A stretch of 64,000 bases of DNA. Source: Arenibacter arenosicollis. Lineage in GTDB: Bacteria; Bacteroidota; Bacteroidia; Flavobacteriales; Flavobacteriaceae. Below are positions 15,703 through 25,051 of the stretch, in pieces. Position 1 is the stretch's first letter, and every line of letters begins with the position of its first letter. The DNA lies in NCBI RefSeq assembly GCF_014397245.1, contig NZ_JACLHY010000020.1, positions 1-64,000 of the forward strand, read 5' to 3'. Below the pieces are notes generated by a model. It worked only from the letters and a program-made list of their open reading frames with translations. It was not told the origin of the DNA and ran no database searches. Position numbers and translations under genes: made by a program.

Positions 15703-15966
15703 CTAAAGTAATAATTGAAAATCAGATTCATATAAAGTCCAATTGTATTGAGTTGTTCTTTTTTGTTTTCCATTGTCTATCGATTTGTTTTCAACCTCAC
15801 TTTCTATAAGTTCTAAAGCAATTTTGAGAGCCTCGATTCTATTCTTTAGCAAAGTATGCTGTGACGTTCTATACGTAAGTTTTAGCATGGACTTTTCACA
15901 TTTATGTAATAGCGACTCAATAACTGTTGTGGCCTGTATTAATTTGTCTTTAGGATAGTTTTTCAT
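15703..15966 (-). CDS. Small conserved hypothetical protein
   Basis: 87 residues. YPKDKLIQATTVIESLLHKC and TSQHTLLKNRIEALKIALEL resemble a small helical family seen in other Bacteroidota, in which two helices end in ...LLKNRIeALxIAl.LI. The last 25 residues look unrelated. Function unknown. It starts 2 bases after the DUF4180 gene stops and is probably the last gene of the operon from the ArsR gene at 17871. Confidence 0.5.
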   Translation of the reverse strand: MKNYPKDKLIQATTVIESLLHKCEKSMLKLTYRTSQHTLLKNRIEALKIALELIESEVENKSIDNGKQKRTTQYNWTLYESDFQLLL

Positions 15967-15968
15967 AT

Positions 15969-16328
15969 TTATTTTGATGAAAATTTTATAGCTTCCGAAA
16001 AATTAGACGCGAAATTAACATGCGTTCCCTTGTTACTTTCGTAAATAAAGTCCTTTAAACTTTTGCTTTCATACTTTGAGAAGCACCCAACAATAAATAA
16101 CGGCATTCTATATTGACTAAATTTTTGCAGTATATCTCCTGCTATTTTTGTTTTTAAATCAAAGAAGGCAGGAGTTATGTTTTTCTCGTGGATTATGATT
16201 TTATCAAAACCTTGGTAATATAAATTTCCAAGTATATCTAAAGCGGTTTCGGTATTCTCAATAATTATCTCGTTAGAAATAACCTCTGCGATTTTAATAC
16301 CACTTACCAAATGTTCTTTAATCTCCAT
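15969..16328 (-). CDS. DUF4180 family protein
   Basis: 119 residues, alpha/beta. IAEVISNEIIIENTETALDI, then LGNLYYQGFDKIIIHEKNIT, FFDLKTKIAGDILQKFSQY and MPLFIVGCFSKYESKSLKDF match the DUF4180 layout (a STAS-like alternation of strands and helices). Function unknown; often found beside stress and ArsR-type genes. Co-directional with the DUF1801 gene, 5 bases away. Confidence 0.75.
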   Translation of the reverse strand: MEIKEHLVSGIKIAEVISNEIIIENTETALDILGNLYYQGFDKIIIHEKNITPAFFDLKTKIAGDILQKFSQYRMPLFIVGCFSKYESKSLKDFIYESNKGTHVNFASNFSEAIKFSSK

Positions 16329-16333
16329 TTGAT

Positions 16334-16690
16334 TTATATTTCGTTTCTTTTAGCCTGATCTTTAATTAACTGTTTTAATTCAGCTTCAGGAACCTTTTGG
16401 TCGAATTTTATTTGAATGGTTTTCTTTCCCGTTTTATAGCCTTTATTTTCGAGTACTTTTCTCACGTCTTCTGTTAATGCATCTATGCCAAAACTTACGT
16501 GCTTTTTAGCCAAGGAAAAACCTGCAAGAATGCCGTTATACTTATAAATAGGCACATTCCAACTTATACCGCCTTCAGCGGTGGGCTTTGTAGTTTCGAT
16601 TATGTTTTTAAGCTGTATCATTACCTCTTGCGCTGCTACCGGTGAAATGTGGATATACTCATCCACTGTCTTTGGTTTTGAATCTTCCAT
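16334..16690 (-). CDS. DUF1801 family protein
   Basis: 118 residues. TVDEYIHISPVAAQEVMIQL, then EGGISWNVPIYKYNGILAGF, then LAKKHVSFGIDA and LENKGYKTGKKTIQIKFDQK follow the DUF1801 (YdhG-like) pattern: a conserved pY near the middle and a KTIQxxFD strand near the end. Small cytosolic protein of unknown role. It sits 5 bases downstream of the DoxX-type gene in the first of two related operons; the other operon also ends in a DUF1801 gene (32004-32378). Confidence 0.8.
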   Translation of the reverse strand: MEDSKPKTVDEYIHISPVAAQEVMIQLKNIIETTKPTAEGGISWNVPIYKYNGILAGFSLAKKHVSFGIDALTEDVRKVLENKGYKTGKKTIQIKFDQKVPEAELKQLIKDQAKRNEI

Positions 16691-16695
16691 TTTTA

Positions 16696-17070
16696 CTATT
16701 TTAGTGTTTTACGATCAGCAGGTCTGAAATACCAGGAGGTAATTGTAAGTGCCAAGAGTAATGTGGGCCCAAAAAGCGTTATCATTTCATCGCCAACTAT
16801 TATATGTGAAGTCATTGCACCAGTCATAGTGAAGAAAAAGCCAGCATAGGCCCATTCTTTCACTAAAGGGAATTTGGGAATTAAGATGGCTATAACACCT
16901 AGGATTTTCCATACACCAAGTATTGGTAACAAAAAGGTTGGGTAGCCCAAAGCATTTATGCTTTGTACCTCTTCCTCCATTTTTATCAATTGTACAATCC
17001 CAGTGGAAAGCATTCCTAATGACAACCAGACTGTGGCTATCCAATAGATTATTTTATCTCTTTTTTTCAT
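16696..17070 (-). CDS. DoxX family membrane protein
   Basis: 124 residues with four transmembrane segments: YWIATVWLSLGMLSTGIVQL, FLLPILGVWKILGVIAILIP, EWAYAGFFFTMTGAMTSHII and LFGPTLLLALTITSWYF. The GYPTFLLPILGVWKILG and EWAYAGFFF motifs are typical of DoxX-like proteins, which sit in the inner membrane and are linked to redox or thiol stress in some bacteria. Six bases after the SRPBCC gene, second of a pair with 33286-33675. Confidence 0.85.
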   Translation of the reverse strand: MKKRDKIIYWIATVWLSLGMLSTGIVQLIKMEEEVQSINALGYPTFLLPILGVWKILGVIAILIPKFPLVKEWAYAGFFFTMTGAMTSHIIVGDEMITLFGPTLLLALTITSWYFRPADRKTLK

Positions 17071-17076
17071 ATGGAC

Positions 17077-17541
17077 TTATTGTTGAATTGAAAGTACTTC
17101 CTCAAGTTTGTTGTGGGCCATATTTAAGCCATATGAAAATGGTAGTTTTAATTGTTCTGCTCGGTGTTTTTCTGATTTATAAATAATCTGAATGGTTAGC
17201 TTGCTTTTGTCTTCTGTAACTTTTTCAAAATTCAAGAACTCCAATTGTACACCTACCGGCATATTTTCCATTTCAAAAGTTCGTACCATCTCTTGGTTGG
17301 GAATAAGCTTGTGTATGGTTCCATTCGCCTTAAACATTACATTTCCTTCATATGAGGTTTCGAACTCAAAACTTCCGTGGTTTCTGTTTTCTAACTTTAG
17401 TACGTTAGTACCCATCCATTGTGCAATAAATTCAGCTTCGGTATACGCTTTGTAAACAAGTTCTACTGGAAGGTCAAATTCTCTCGTAATGGTTAGATCT
17501 TGCTTGCCTTCTAGGGCATTGATGTTGGTTTTTTGCTCCAT
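17077..17541 (-). CDS. SRPBCC (AHSA1-type) domain protein
   Basis: 154 residues. LTITREFDLPVELVYKAYTE then FIAQWMGTNVLKLENRNHGS is the START/Bet v1 opening of AHSA1-type proteins, followed by MVRTFEMENMPVG and LTIQIIYKSEKHRAEQL, the C-terminal strand and helix of the ligand cavity. Lone AHSA1-like proteins bind hydrophobic ligands and are often encoded beside an ArsR regulator, as here (17545-17871, gap 3 bases). Function unknown. Confidence 0.8.
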   Translation of the reverse strand: MEQKTNINALEGKQDLTITREFDLPVELVYKAYTEAEFIAQWMGTNVLKLENRNHGSFEFETSYEGNVMFKANGTIHKLIPNQEMVRTFEMENMPVGVQLEFLNFEKVTEDKSKLTIQIIYKSEKHRAEQLKLPFSYGLNMAHNKLEEVLSIQQ

Positions 17542-17544
17542 AAT

Positions 17545-17871
17545 CTATTTCAATTTTGATTGATGTTTCTTCATTATAGTTTCCAGGTTGTTAAAGCGTT
17601 CATCCCACATTTTCCTAAAAGGCTCAATGAAATCTGCTATTTGTTTCATCCCCTTTGGGTTTAGCTGATAATAGATTTCCCTTCCTTTTTGTTCCTGTTC
17701 CAATAATTCACATTCAGTCAGAATTTGAATGTGTTTGGAAATAGTTTGTCTAGAATAATCGAAATTCTCTGCAATAGTACTTGGTGTCATTGCACTTGCT
17801 GCGACCAATGTGATAATTGTTCTCCTTGTTGGGTCAGCTATAGCTTGAAAAACGTCTCTTCTTAATTTCAT
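17545..17871 (-). CDS. ArsR-type winged-helix regulator
   Basis: About 108 residues from ATG 17871, giving [20 protein letters not shown]; a start at 17892 would place seven residues over the operator and is less likely. The HTH is [20 protein letters not shown] followed by [16 protein letters not shown] as wing. No cysteine metal site is visible. This is the subgroup that lies next to AHSA1 genes. Its own promoter and two 16-base inverted repeats lie just upstream (17875-17921), so it probably represses its operon. The paralogue at 35205-35537 shares [19 protein letters not shown]. Confidence 0.85.
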   Translation of the reverse strand: MKLRRDVFQAIADPTRRTIITLVAASAMTPSTIAENFDYSRQTISKHIQILTECELLEQEQKGREIYYQLNPKGMKQIADFIEPFRKMWDERFNNLETIMKKHQSKLK

Positions 17872-17874
17872 AAT

Positions 17875-17921
17875 GCAGTTATTTGACTGCAAATATAAGC
17901 GCAGTTATTTGATTGCGCAAA
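17875..17921 (-). promoter_or_regulatory. Bacteroidota-type promoter with two ArsR operator repeats
   Basis: On the minus strand, -33 TTTG (17918-17921) is separated by 20 bases from -7 TATATTTG (17890-17897), an exact match to the Bacteroidota consensus. Two inverted repeats GCAGT-tatttg-ACTGC (17875-17890) and GCAGT-tatttg-ATTGC (17901-17916), 26 bases centre to centre, flank or cover the -7 box. This fits repression by the ArsR-type product. The second operator reappears at 26761-26776. Confidence 0.75.
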
Positions 17922-18131
17922 ATTTTGAAGGAAAAATATAATTGAAAATGTGTTTTCTATGAAATTAGATGACTGTAAATGGACGGTTATTAGACCTTAT
18001 AATTGTTGAATAGTCTGTTATGAAATAATATCTAGAAGGTACGCCGGATAGCGGTAAACAATTTTATCAAAACTTCAAAGACAAGGGGAAAATTATAATG
18101 CTTAATTTACTAAAGCTTAAAGAAACAGTAG
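17901..18131 (+). pseudogene. DUF1330 gene remnant with upstream region (decayed copy of 26761-26988)
   Basis: Bases 17901-18128 match 26761-26988 at constant offset 8860 with few mismatches, including the upstream stretch with TTTTGAAGGAAAAAT. The copy of the start reads ATG AAA TAA, so codon 3 is a stop; the paralogue reads ATG AAA AAA TAT. Similarity ends after about 36 codons, near AAAGAAAC. This is a 5' fragment of a DUF1330-like gene, dead at the third codon. Confidence 0.75.
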
Positions 18132-18322
18132 AGGTTGTAATACCATTGAAATTACAAAAATACGTTCAGGTATAGATAACCACACACCCTGTTGGCCATC
18201 CAAGGTGGATTACTTCTGTATTAAAGTCATAGTATAAAGCTTTGAGAATAATGGTAGAGGAATTTAAAACCATCATCAACCATGTAGATAATTTTCTGAA
18301 TCGTCAATTACCTAATTGTCGT

Positions 18323-18988
18323 TTATTCTTTTTCTATTAGGGCAATGAAATCATCTTTAATACCATTGCAAATAGTAACTGAGTTATGAGTGCAATTTTT
18401 TAAGGCAATAGGGTCAAAGCTATTGATTTTAATTTTTGAAGTCTTGAATTCCTTGCACTGTAAATGGGTAAACATATTCAATGCGGCTTTAGAAGTCGCA
18501 TAAGCAGTCATACAATAGTTGGAATAGCAGAATTCGTCATCCCGCATTTTATTGATATCGCCCAATGCACTAGTAATATTAATAATACTGGGATCTATGC
18601 CCTTTTCAAGCAAAGGCTTCAATACCTGGATAATCCTGATGACTGCGAACAAATTTGTCTCATATACAAGCCTCACCTCATCGAGGTTGATTTGATCGAT
18701 TTTTTGACCAAAGCCATTGGCTATTTCAGCATTGTTGACCAAAAGGTCCAATCTCCCAAATTCAGAATCTATTTTTGTTTTTAATTCCAATAGGCTTTCT
18801 GCTGATGTGAAATCTGTTTTCACCAACTTATAGTCTTGAAGAACTCCTCCATCTTGAGAAAGCAATTCGAAACTTTTCTTACTAGCAGCAAGAATTACAT
18901 TATAATTATTGTTCAATAAAATATTGGCAAATGTTTTTCCCAACCCATTACCAGATTCTGTGACAACTGCAATTCTATTAACATTCAT
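18323..18988 (-). CDS. SDR family oxidoreductase
   Basis: About 221 residues from ATG 18988, which starts directly on the Rossmann strand: NRIAVVTESGNGLGKTFA, with the TGxxxGxG-type motif as TESGNGLG. NNAEIANG is the NNAG-equivalent, INITSALGD holds the catalytic serine region and YATSKAALNMFT gives YxxxK. A classical short-chain dehydrogenase, NAD(P)-dependent, substrate unknown. The longer frame to 19066 adds a basic N-terminus not typical of the family. Downstream of an AraC gene on the same strand. Confidence 0.75.
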   Translation of the reverse strand: MNVNRIAVVTESGNGLGKTFANILLNNNYNVILAASKKSFELLSQDGGVLQDYKLVKTDFTSAESLLELKTKIDSEFGRLDLLVNNAEIANGFGQKIDQINLDEVRLVYETNLFAVIRIIQVLKPLLEKGIDPSIINITSALGDINKMRDDEFCYSNYCMTAYATSKAALNMFTHLQCKEFKTSKIKINSFDPIALKNCTHNSVTICNGIKDDFIALIEKE

Positions 18989-19116
18989 GGCAAAACTATT
19001 TAACTCTACAAATTTAACTAAAAACAATCTCAAAAAATAACCACTTTTCTTTAATAAATGACCCAAATAGTGACTTACTGCAATGTATCCGAATTACTAA
19101 TTTAAATCGCTTTCCA

Positions 19117-20010
19117 TCAATTCAACTGACGAAATTTATTAGGTGTCGTACCACTTAACTTTTTAAAGAATCTCGTGAAATGGGTGGGTTCTTGAAAATT
19201 GAGTCTATAGGCAATTTCCGCTATATCCAGGCCTGAAAATTTCAACAGGCTTTTGCTTTCAACTAGTAGCCTTTCCTGAATGATATCCTTGGCGCTTTTA
19301 CCTGTTAATTTTTTTACCGTCGTGGTCAGGTAATTCGGTGTAATGTTGAGTTGATCGGCATAATCACTGACATTCTTGGTGTCCACATACATTTTATCAA
19401 CTAGGGTTTCAAATTTTTGGGTTATCATTTGTGCACTTGTCAAATGATTTTCGGTAGTTTTGTAGCGCTCATACACTGCTTTACAGTAATACAAAAAAGT
19501 GAGCAACATGCCCTCCAGCATTTTTTCTTGGTAGGGATGAGGATTCTTAAATACGGAATGCATTCTTTCGGCATCAAAATAAAGGGATTCGTGCTCCTCT
19601 TTTGTCAATACCAACACTTTGTTTTCTGACATTTTTAAAAACGGGAAATCCTCAATTAAATTAGGGACCGCATGCATTAAAAATTCCTTTTTAAACATGA
19701 TATTAAATCCAGCTATTTTTGCATCCCATACCCAGGAGAAAACTTGCCCTGGTACTACAAATAATAATGGATACCCATCTAGACTAAGCCAGTCAGTGTT
19801 CAGATTCAATTTGCTATCCCCAACATAACTCAATAGACCTATATAATAAAAACCCTGCCGATAAGGTGGCATGCATCGCCTTGTGGAAGGTTCCAACCTT
19901 TCGAAGGCATACACATCAAAATTAGGGATGTGGCTTCTATGGGGAAATCCAATCGCTTCATGAAAATCATTACTTGTTTCAAAAACAGGAATTTCGGTTT
20001 TAATCATCAA
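19117..20010 (-). CDS. AraC-family transcriptional regulator
   Basis: 297 residues. The first 170 are a sensing domain, beta-rich, with RCMPPYRQGFYYIGLLSYVG and PLLFVVPGQVFSWVWDAKI, characteristic of the cupin-like arm of Bacteroidota AraC proteins. The C-terminal two HTHs show VSDYADQLNITPNYLTTTVKK and LDIAEIAYRLNFQEPTHFTR, then FFKKLSGTTPNKFR. It lies between the SDR gene and the RND operon, on the same strand as both. It may control one or the other; no operator was found. Confidence 0.85.
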   Translation of the reverse strand: MMIKTEIPVFETSNDFHEAIGFPHRSHIPNFDVYAFERLEPSTRRCMPPYRQGFYYIGLLSYVGDSKLNLNTDWLSLDGYPLLFVVPGQVFSWVWDAKIAGFNIMFKKEFLMHAVPNLIEDFPFLKMSENKVLVLTKEEHESLYFDAERMHSVFKNPHPYQEKMLEGMLLTFLYYCKAVYERYKTTENHLTSAQMITQKFETLVDKMYVDTKNVSDYADQLNITPNYLTTTVKKLTGKSAKDIIQERLLVESKSLLKFSGLDIAEIAYRLNFQEPTHFTRFFKKLSGTTPNKFRQLN

Positions 20011-20264
20011 ATAAAATTACAAAATAATGGTCTTAATGTTAGGCCGTCAGCCACTAAAATAGTTAAATGAAACAAAACAATGTAACTCCATATTTGTATA
20101 TATCACCACTCGTTTTAAATTTATCCAATACCTTGACCTTATACTGCTATCCAAGCGAAATATTTATCCATTCGTAAAAAAAAATGATTTTTTTTGGCGA
20201 AAAAGGGAACTACCATATTCCTCACTGAAAAGTGGTAGTCACGATGAAACCCTTAAAATTAGCG

Positions 20265-21731
20265 CTATTTTGAATTATCCTCGAGGTATTTCATTTGCTC
20301 AAATTTGGTGTTCAATTCACTTTCGGATATAATTTCCCAGCCCCCACCTAAAGCTTTATATATTGCTATTAGGGATGTTGCCGAAGAAATCTCACTTCTT
20401 GCCAACAAGTTTTCGGATTGAAGAAGTGTATTATCGGCACTTAAAAAGTCGATAAAGCTATCCAGACCGGCATTATATCGCTGTTTGGCAAATTTGGCGG
20501 CCTCTGCACTGGCCTCCGAAGAGGCTCTTAATGTTTCCTTTCTTTGCAATTCGTTCGAATAATTGCTCATAGCTGTTCGGATCTCCTCCAATCCATTTAA
20601 TACGGTTTTCTCATATTGATTCAGTATTGCAAATGTTAAGGCATCGTTCCCCTTGATCTGTTGTTTCACCTTTCCCAGGTTAAAGGCAGCCCAACTAATA
20701 TTTGGCATGACACTCCAAGTAAAGGTTTCGTTACTTCCAAAATTCGAAAAATCAACGGCAGAAAACCCAATTGATCCACCAAATTGAATTTTAGGATAAA
20801 GTTCTGCCACAGACAAGTTGTACCTGGCAATTTGTATTTGTAATGCAGCTTCTGCCCGACGTACATCCGGACGGCGACGCAACAGTTCGTTTACATCTCC
20901 CAAAGCCACTGATAAAGGTAAACTTGGCAAAGGTTGCTTCTCTACCATGGTCGAATCCAGATTACCAGGCACTTCTCCAATCAAGACGCTCAATCTATTT
21001 TTCAATGCTTCAATATTTGCTTTTAGAGGAGGAATCGTAGCTCTGGTATTTTCCAATTGCGCCAACGCTCGAGAAACGTCAAGATTATTGCTTGTTCCAG
21101 CCTCCGACAATTTAACAGTCAGATCATATGTATCTTGTTGCCCTTTTAAGTTACGATGTGCTATATCCAACAGGTATTGCGACCCTCTCAGTTCCATGTA
21201 ATTTTTGGCCACTTCGGCAAAAATACTCACATATACCCCTTGCATATCGGCCACAGCCAATTGATTATTGGCATGGGCCCCTTTAATACGATTGGAAACC
21301 CTTCCGAACAGGTCAGCCTCCCAAAATGCATCGAAGCTACCATTATAGTTGCTATAAGTGGGATTGCTCCCTTGTACAAAGACGTTTTCTCCAAGACGGG
21401 TTCTGGTATAATTGCCATTGGCCGTCACTGTTGGCACTCTATCAAATTTTGCTTCTTTAAATAAAGCCTTTGAGGCAAAAACGTTCGCGACGGCAGAATT
21501 GATATCCATATTGTGTTTTCTTGCTTTTTCAATTAAAGAGTTCAAATTGGGGTCGTTGAATTCTGACCACCAATTCTGGGCCGCAGCAACTTTGGTAAAA
21601 ACATTGGAACTATCTACTTCTAAGAAATTCTCTTCAACCTTTGCGTTGGGCGCCACCTCAAAATCACGTTTGGTAATTCCACAGGAAACCAACAGAAATA
21701 ACAATATGGCGACAATAAACAAATTCTTCAT
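20265..21731 (-). CDS. RND efflux outer-membrane lipoprotein (NodT/OprM type)
   Basis: 488 residues, close to the OprM/NodT length. The signal MKNLFIVAILLFLLVSCG ends in a lipobox, so it is lipid-anchored in the outer membrane. The two TolC repeats show NWWSEFNDPNLNSLIEKARK and, later, LLRRRPDVRRAEAALQIQIA, FGGSIGF and QRYNAGLDSFIDFLSADNTL. It forms the exit duct of the tripartite pump with the next two genes. Starts 11 bases after the permease stops. Substrates cannot be told from sequence. Confidence 0.9.
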   Translation of the reverse strand: MKNLFIVAILLFLLVSCGITKRDFEVAPNAKVEENFLEVDSSNVFTKVAAAQNWWSEFNDPNLNSLIEKARKHNMDINSAVANVFASKALFKEAKFDRVPTVTANGNYTRTRLGENVFVQGSNPTYSNYNGSFDAFWEADLFGRVSNRIKGAHANNQLAVADMQGVYVSIFAEVAKNYMELRGSQYLLDIAHRNLKGQQDTYDLTVKLSEAGTSNNLDVSRALAQLENTRATIPPLKANIEALKNRLSVLIGEVPGNLDSTMVEKQPLPSLPLSVALGDVNELLRRRPDVRRAEAALQIQIARYNLSVAELYPKIQFGGSIGFSAVDFSNFGSNETFTWSVMPNISWAAFNLGKVKQQIKGNDALTFAILNQYEKTVLNGLEEIRTAMSNYSNELQRKETLRASSEASAEAAKFAKQRYNAGLDSFIDFLSADNTLLQSENLLARSEISSATSLIAIYKALGGGWEIISESELNTKFEQMKYLEDNSK

Positions 21732-21742
21732 TTTTTTTAAAT

Positions 21743-24700
21743 TTAAGTTAATTCAGTTTTTTCAACGCTTGTTGGCACCGGTTTAATTGTGTTGGGGTTT
21801 GAAGATTTGGAGGACCATTTTCTTCCCAAATAATAGAATACCGGTGTCAGGAAAATTCCAAAAAGTGTCACTCCGAGCATACCGCTGAATACCGCAATAC
21901 CCAATGACACCCGTAGCTCTGCGCCGGCACCAGTTGCAATGGCCAAAGGAACAACACCTAAAATAAACGCCATGGCTGTCATTAAAATAGGTCTGAGCCT
22001 TAATTTACTAGCTTCCATAATTGCGGTTTTCAAGTCCTTGCCCTGATCTTCCAATTGCTTGGCGAACTCTACAATTAAAATGGAGTTCTTGCTCGCCAAT
22101 CCTACTAAAACTATAAGTCCGATCTGTACCATTATGTTGTTGTCCAACCCTGCCAAGTCAATACCGATCATTGCGGACAATAATACCATAGGAACAATGA
22201 ATATGACCACTAGAGGGAGTACCAAACTTTCAAATTGAGCCGCCAACAATAGAAAGACAAATACGACGGCCAATAAGAATGCGATGCCTGCCGTGCTTCC
22301 CGTCTGTTTTTCTTGATACGCCAATTCTGTCCACTCATATGAAATACCTTGTGGAAGAATCTTTTCCGCCAACTGTTCCATTCTCTCCAAAGCTTGCCCT
22401 GAACTATATCCAGCGGCAATATTTCCATTTAACGAAGCTGCAGGATATAAGTTAAACCTTGGAATCCTTGAGGGTCCGGAAATATTTTGTTGGGTGGTGA
22501 TCGTTCCAAGTGGCACCATTTCCCCACTTTTATTTCGAACCTTGATCCGTGATATATCATCTGGTGTTAAACGGTTTGGCGCATCGGCCTGTGCAGTCAC
22601 TTGAAAGGTTCTCCCTAAATAATTGAATTCATTGACAAATGCGGATCCCATATAGATCTCCAAGGACTGAAATACATCACCTACATTTAACCCCAATTTT
22701 TCTGCTTTAACCCGATCGATATCCAAATACAATTGGGGGGTCTGATTGTTGAAAAAAGTGAATACATTATTAAGAATTGGGTCATTGTTGGCTGCAGCGG
22801 CCAATGCATAGGTGGCGTTCAAGAGTTCATCCGTTCCGACATTCCCTCGATCCTGAACCATCATTCTAAACCCACCGGCATTCCCTATCCCTCTCACAGA
22901 TGGAGGAGGAATTACAAGAACTACAGCATCATCTATCTGTGCCAATTTCTGTTGTAGGGTACCTAGCAATGCTTCATATTTTAGGCCCTTTTTTCTTCTT
23001 ACCTCAAAATCTTCCAAGGGTAAAAATACTGCAGCGGCATTGGAAGCATTCGTAAAGGAGGCAGCATCAAATCCAGTAAATGCAACCGCATTTTCAACTC
23101 CGTCCACAGCCAAAGCAATATCCAATACCTTTTGCATGACATTATCAGTTCTAGATAAGGAAGAGCCTGGCGGTAATTGCACAATCGTGATAAAATACTG
23201 TTGGTCCATGGCTGGAATAAACCCTTTGGCCACCCTGTTGAATTCTATTCCTGTAAGTAATACCAGACCACCGTAAACTACCAATACCATTATTGACGTT
23301 CTAATGAGTTTTTGAACAGTTTTACCATAGTTTATGGAAATTTTTTCCATGAAATTATTAAAGGTTGTACCAACAAAAACAAATGGTTTGAGTAATATGG
23401 GCGTCTTTTTATTATGATCTTTTTCCTCATGCCTCATTAATAGAGCTGCCATAGCCGGACTCAATGTTAAGGAAACGAAAACGGAAATGGTCGTTGCAAC
23501 TGCAATGGTCAATCCAAACTGTTTGTAAAATTGCCCCGATATGCCCTCCAGGAATGCTGTCGGAATAAAAACCGCTATCAAAACCAGACCTATGGCCACC
23601 AAAGCACCTCCCACCTCATCCATGGTCTTAACGGCAGCCTCTTTAGGGGAGAGTCCTTTTGACAAATACCTCTCCATATTTTCAACCACGACAATGGCAT
23701 CATCCACTACAATTCCGATAGCCAATACCAAGCCAAACAACGTAAGGTTGTTCAAAGAAAACCCAATGGCTTGCATAACGGCAAAGGTTCCTATAAGGGA
23801 TACCGGTATGGCAAGAATTGGAATGATGGCCGCTCGCCAAGACTGTAGAAACAAAAGGATTACCAAGACCACTAAAATGATGGCTTCAAAAATTGTATGG
23901 TATACTTCATCTACAGATTTTTGGATGAATTCTGTCGGATTATAAGCGATTTTATATTTCAGATCTTCTGGAAAATTTTTGGACAACTCCACCATTTTGG
24001 CTTGAATTTCAGCAGCTGTTTCCAAAGCATTACCTCCCGGTTGTTGGAAAATAGGCATGGCTATAGCAGGATTTTTTCCCAAGTATCCCTTGGTGGCATA
24101 ATTTTGAGCCCCCAATTCAACCCTTCCTATATCTTTTAATTGTACAATTCTACCATCTCCATGCGACTTGATGATGACATTCTCAAACTGCTCGGTAGTT
24201 ACAAGCTTGCCCTGGGTCTGAATATTTATTTCGAAGGCAGATTGGCTACCTGAAGGCAAAGTATTCAAAGTACCACTGGCAATTTGTATGTTTTGTGCGC
24301 GAAGTGAAGCAACCACTTCACCTGCGGTCAAATCCAAATTGGCAATTTTATCAGGATCCAACCAAATTCGCATGGCATATTCAGCAGCCCCAAAAATCTG
24401 TATATCGCCAATACCTTTTATACGTGCCAATTGGTCCTTCAATTGCAAGGTGGCATAATTCCCCATATAGGTTTGGTCATAGGTTTTATTCGGGGAATAC
24501 ATATTAACCACCAATAGGATGTCAGGTGATATTTTTTTGGTAGTAATTCCTAATCGACGGGAAGATTCCGGTAACCTTGGCTCTGCAATGGCGACACGGT
24601 TCTGAACCTGAACCTGTGCCCTGTCGAGATCGGTTCCCAGTTCAAAGGCTATTTGCAGCACTACCCGGCCGTCAGCAGAGGATTGGGAGGTCATATAGAT

Positions 24701-24931
24701 CATCCCCTCTACCCCATTGATTTCTTTTTCGAGAGGTGCTGCTACTGTTTCCGAAAGAGTCTTGGCATTTGCTCCTGGATATAGGGCCACAACCTCTACC
24801 GTTGGCGGCGCAACATCTGGGAATTGAGAAACTGGCAAGGATACGTATGCCAGACCGCCCACAATAAGTATGAGTACACTCAGTACTGCAGCAAAAATGG
24901 GTCTTTTTATAAATATGTGACTGAATTTCAT
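21743..24931 (-). CDS. RND efflux permease (HAE1 type)
   Basis: 1062 residues, the usual length of AcrB-like HAE1 pumps. MKFSHIFIKRPIFAAVLSVL is the first transmembrane helix; the proton-relay aspartates are in GIVVDDAIVVVENMERY (TM4), TM10 has a lysine in VGLASKNSILIVEFAKQ, and the porter domain has VSETVAAPLEKEINGVEGM-like signature ALYPGANAKTLSETV. Expels hydrophobic drugs, bile-like compounds or dyes with the outer-membrane protein and adaptor. The long loop region is intact and there is no internal stop. Third-position use looks like its neighbours. Confidence 0.95.
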   Translation of the reverse strand: MKFSHIFIKRPIFAAVLSVLILIVGGLAYVSLPVSQFPDVAPPTVEVVALYPGANAKTLSETVAAPLEKEINGVEGMIYMTSQSSADGRVVLQIAFELGTDLDRAQVQVQNRVAIAEPRLPESSRRLGITTKKISPDILLVVNMYSPNKTYDQTYMGNYATLQLKDQLARIKGIGDIQIFGAAEYAMRIWLDPDKIANLDLTAGEVVASLRAQNIQIASGTLNTLPSGSQSAFEINIQTQGKLVTTEQFENVIIKSHGDGRIVQLKDIGRVELGAQNYATKGYLGKNPAIAMPIFQQPGGNALETAAEIQAKMVELSKNFPEDLKYKIAYNPTEFIQKSVDEVYHTIFEAIILVVLVILLFLQSWRAAIIPILAIPVSLIGTFAVMQAIGFSLNNLTLFGLVLAIGIVVDDAIVVVENMERYLSKGLSPKEAAVKTMDEVGGALVAIGLVLIAVFIPTAFLEGISGQFYKQFGLTIAVATTISVFVSLTLSPAMAALLMRHEEKDHNKKTPILLKPFVFVGTTFNNFMEKISINYGKTVQKLIRTSIMVLVVYGGLVLLTGIEFNRVAKGFIPAMDQQYFITIVQLPPGSSLSRTDNVMQKVLDIALAVDGVENAVAFTGFDAASFTNASNAAAVFLPLEDFEVRRKKGLKYEALLGTLQQKLAQIDDAVVLVIPPPSVRGIGNAGGFRMMVQDRGNVGTDELLNATYALAAAANNDPILNNVFTFFNNQTPQLYLDIDRVKAEKLGLNVGDVFQSLEIYMGSAFVNEFNYLGRTFQVTAQADAPNRLTPDDISRIKVRNKSGEMVPLGTITTQQNISGPSRIPRFNLYPAASLNGNIAAGYSSGQALERMEQLAEKILPQGISYEWTELAYQEKQTGSTAGIAFLLAVVFVFLLLAAQFESLVLPLVVIFIVPMVLLSAMIGIDLAGLDNNIMVQIGLIVLVGLASKNSILIVEFAKQLEDQGKDLKTAIMEASKLRLRPILMTAMAFILGVVPLAIATGAGAELRVSLGIAVFSGMLGVTLFGIFLTPVFYYLGRKWSSKSSNPNTIKPVPTSVEKTELT

Positions 24932-24964
24932 AATTTATCTATAATTGAAAAATAGCAATCCTCC

Positions 24965-25003
24965 TGCTCCTCTCTCCCTCCAATTTATGGACGTGGAGGA
25001 GCA
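24965..25003 (-). other. Intra-operon hairpin between adaptor and permease genes
   Basis: TGCTCCTC (24965-24972) and GAGGAGCA (24996-25003) are exact 8-base arms around a 23-base loop in the 120-base gap. There is no T-run, so it is not a strong terminator. It could affect mRNA processing or lower expression of the permease relative to the adaptor. Confidence 0.35.
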
Positions 25004-25051
25004 ATTTAAGGGACTGTAATAATTTTTGGGTTTCTTTTTATGTGATGGCTA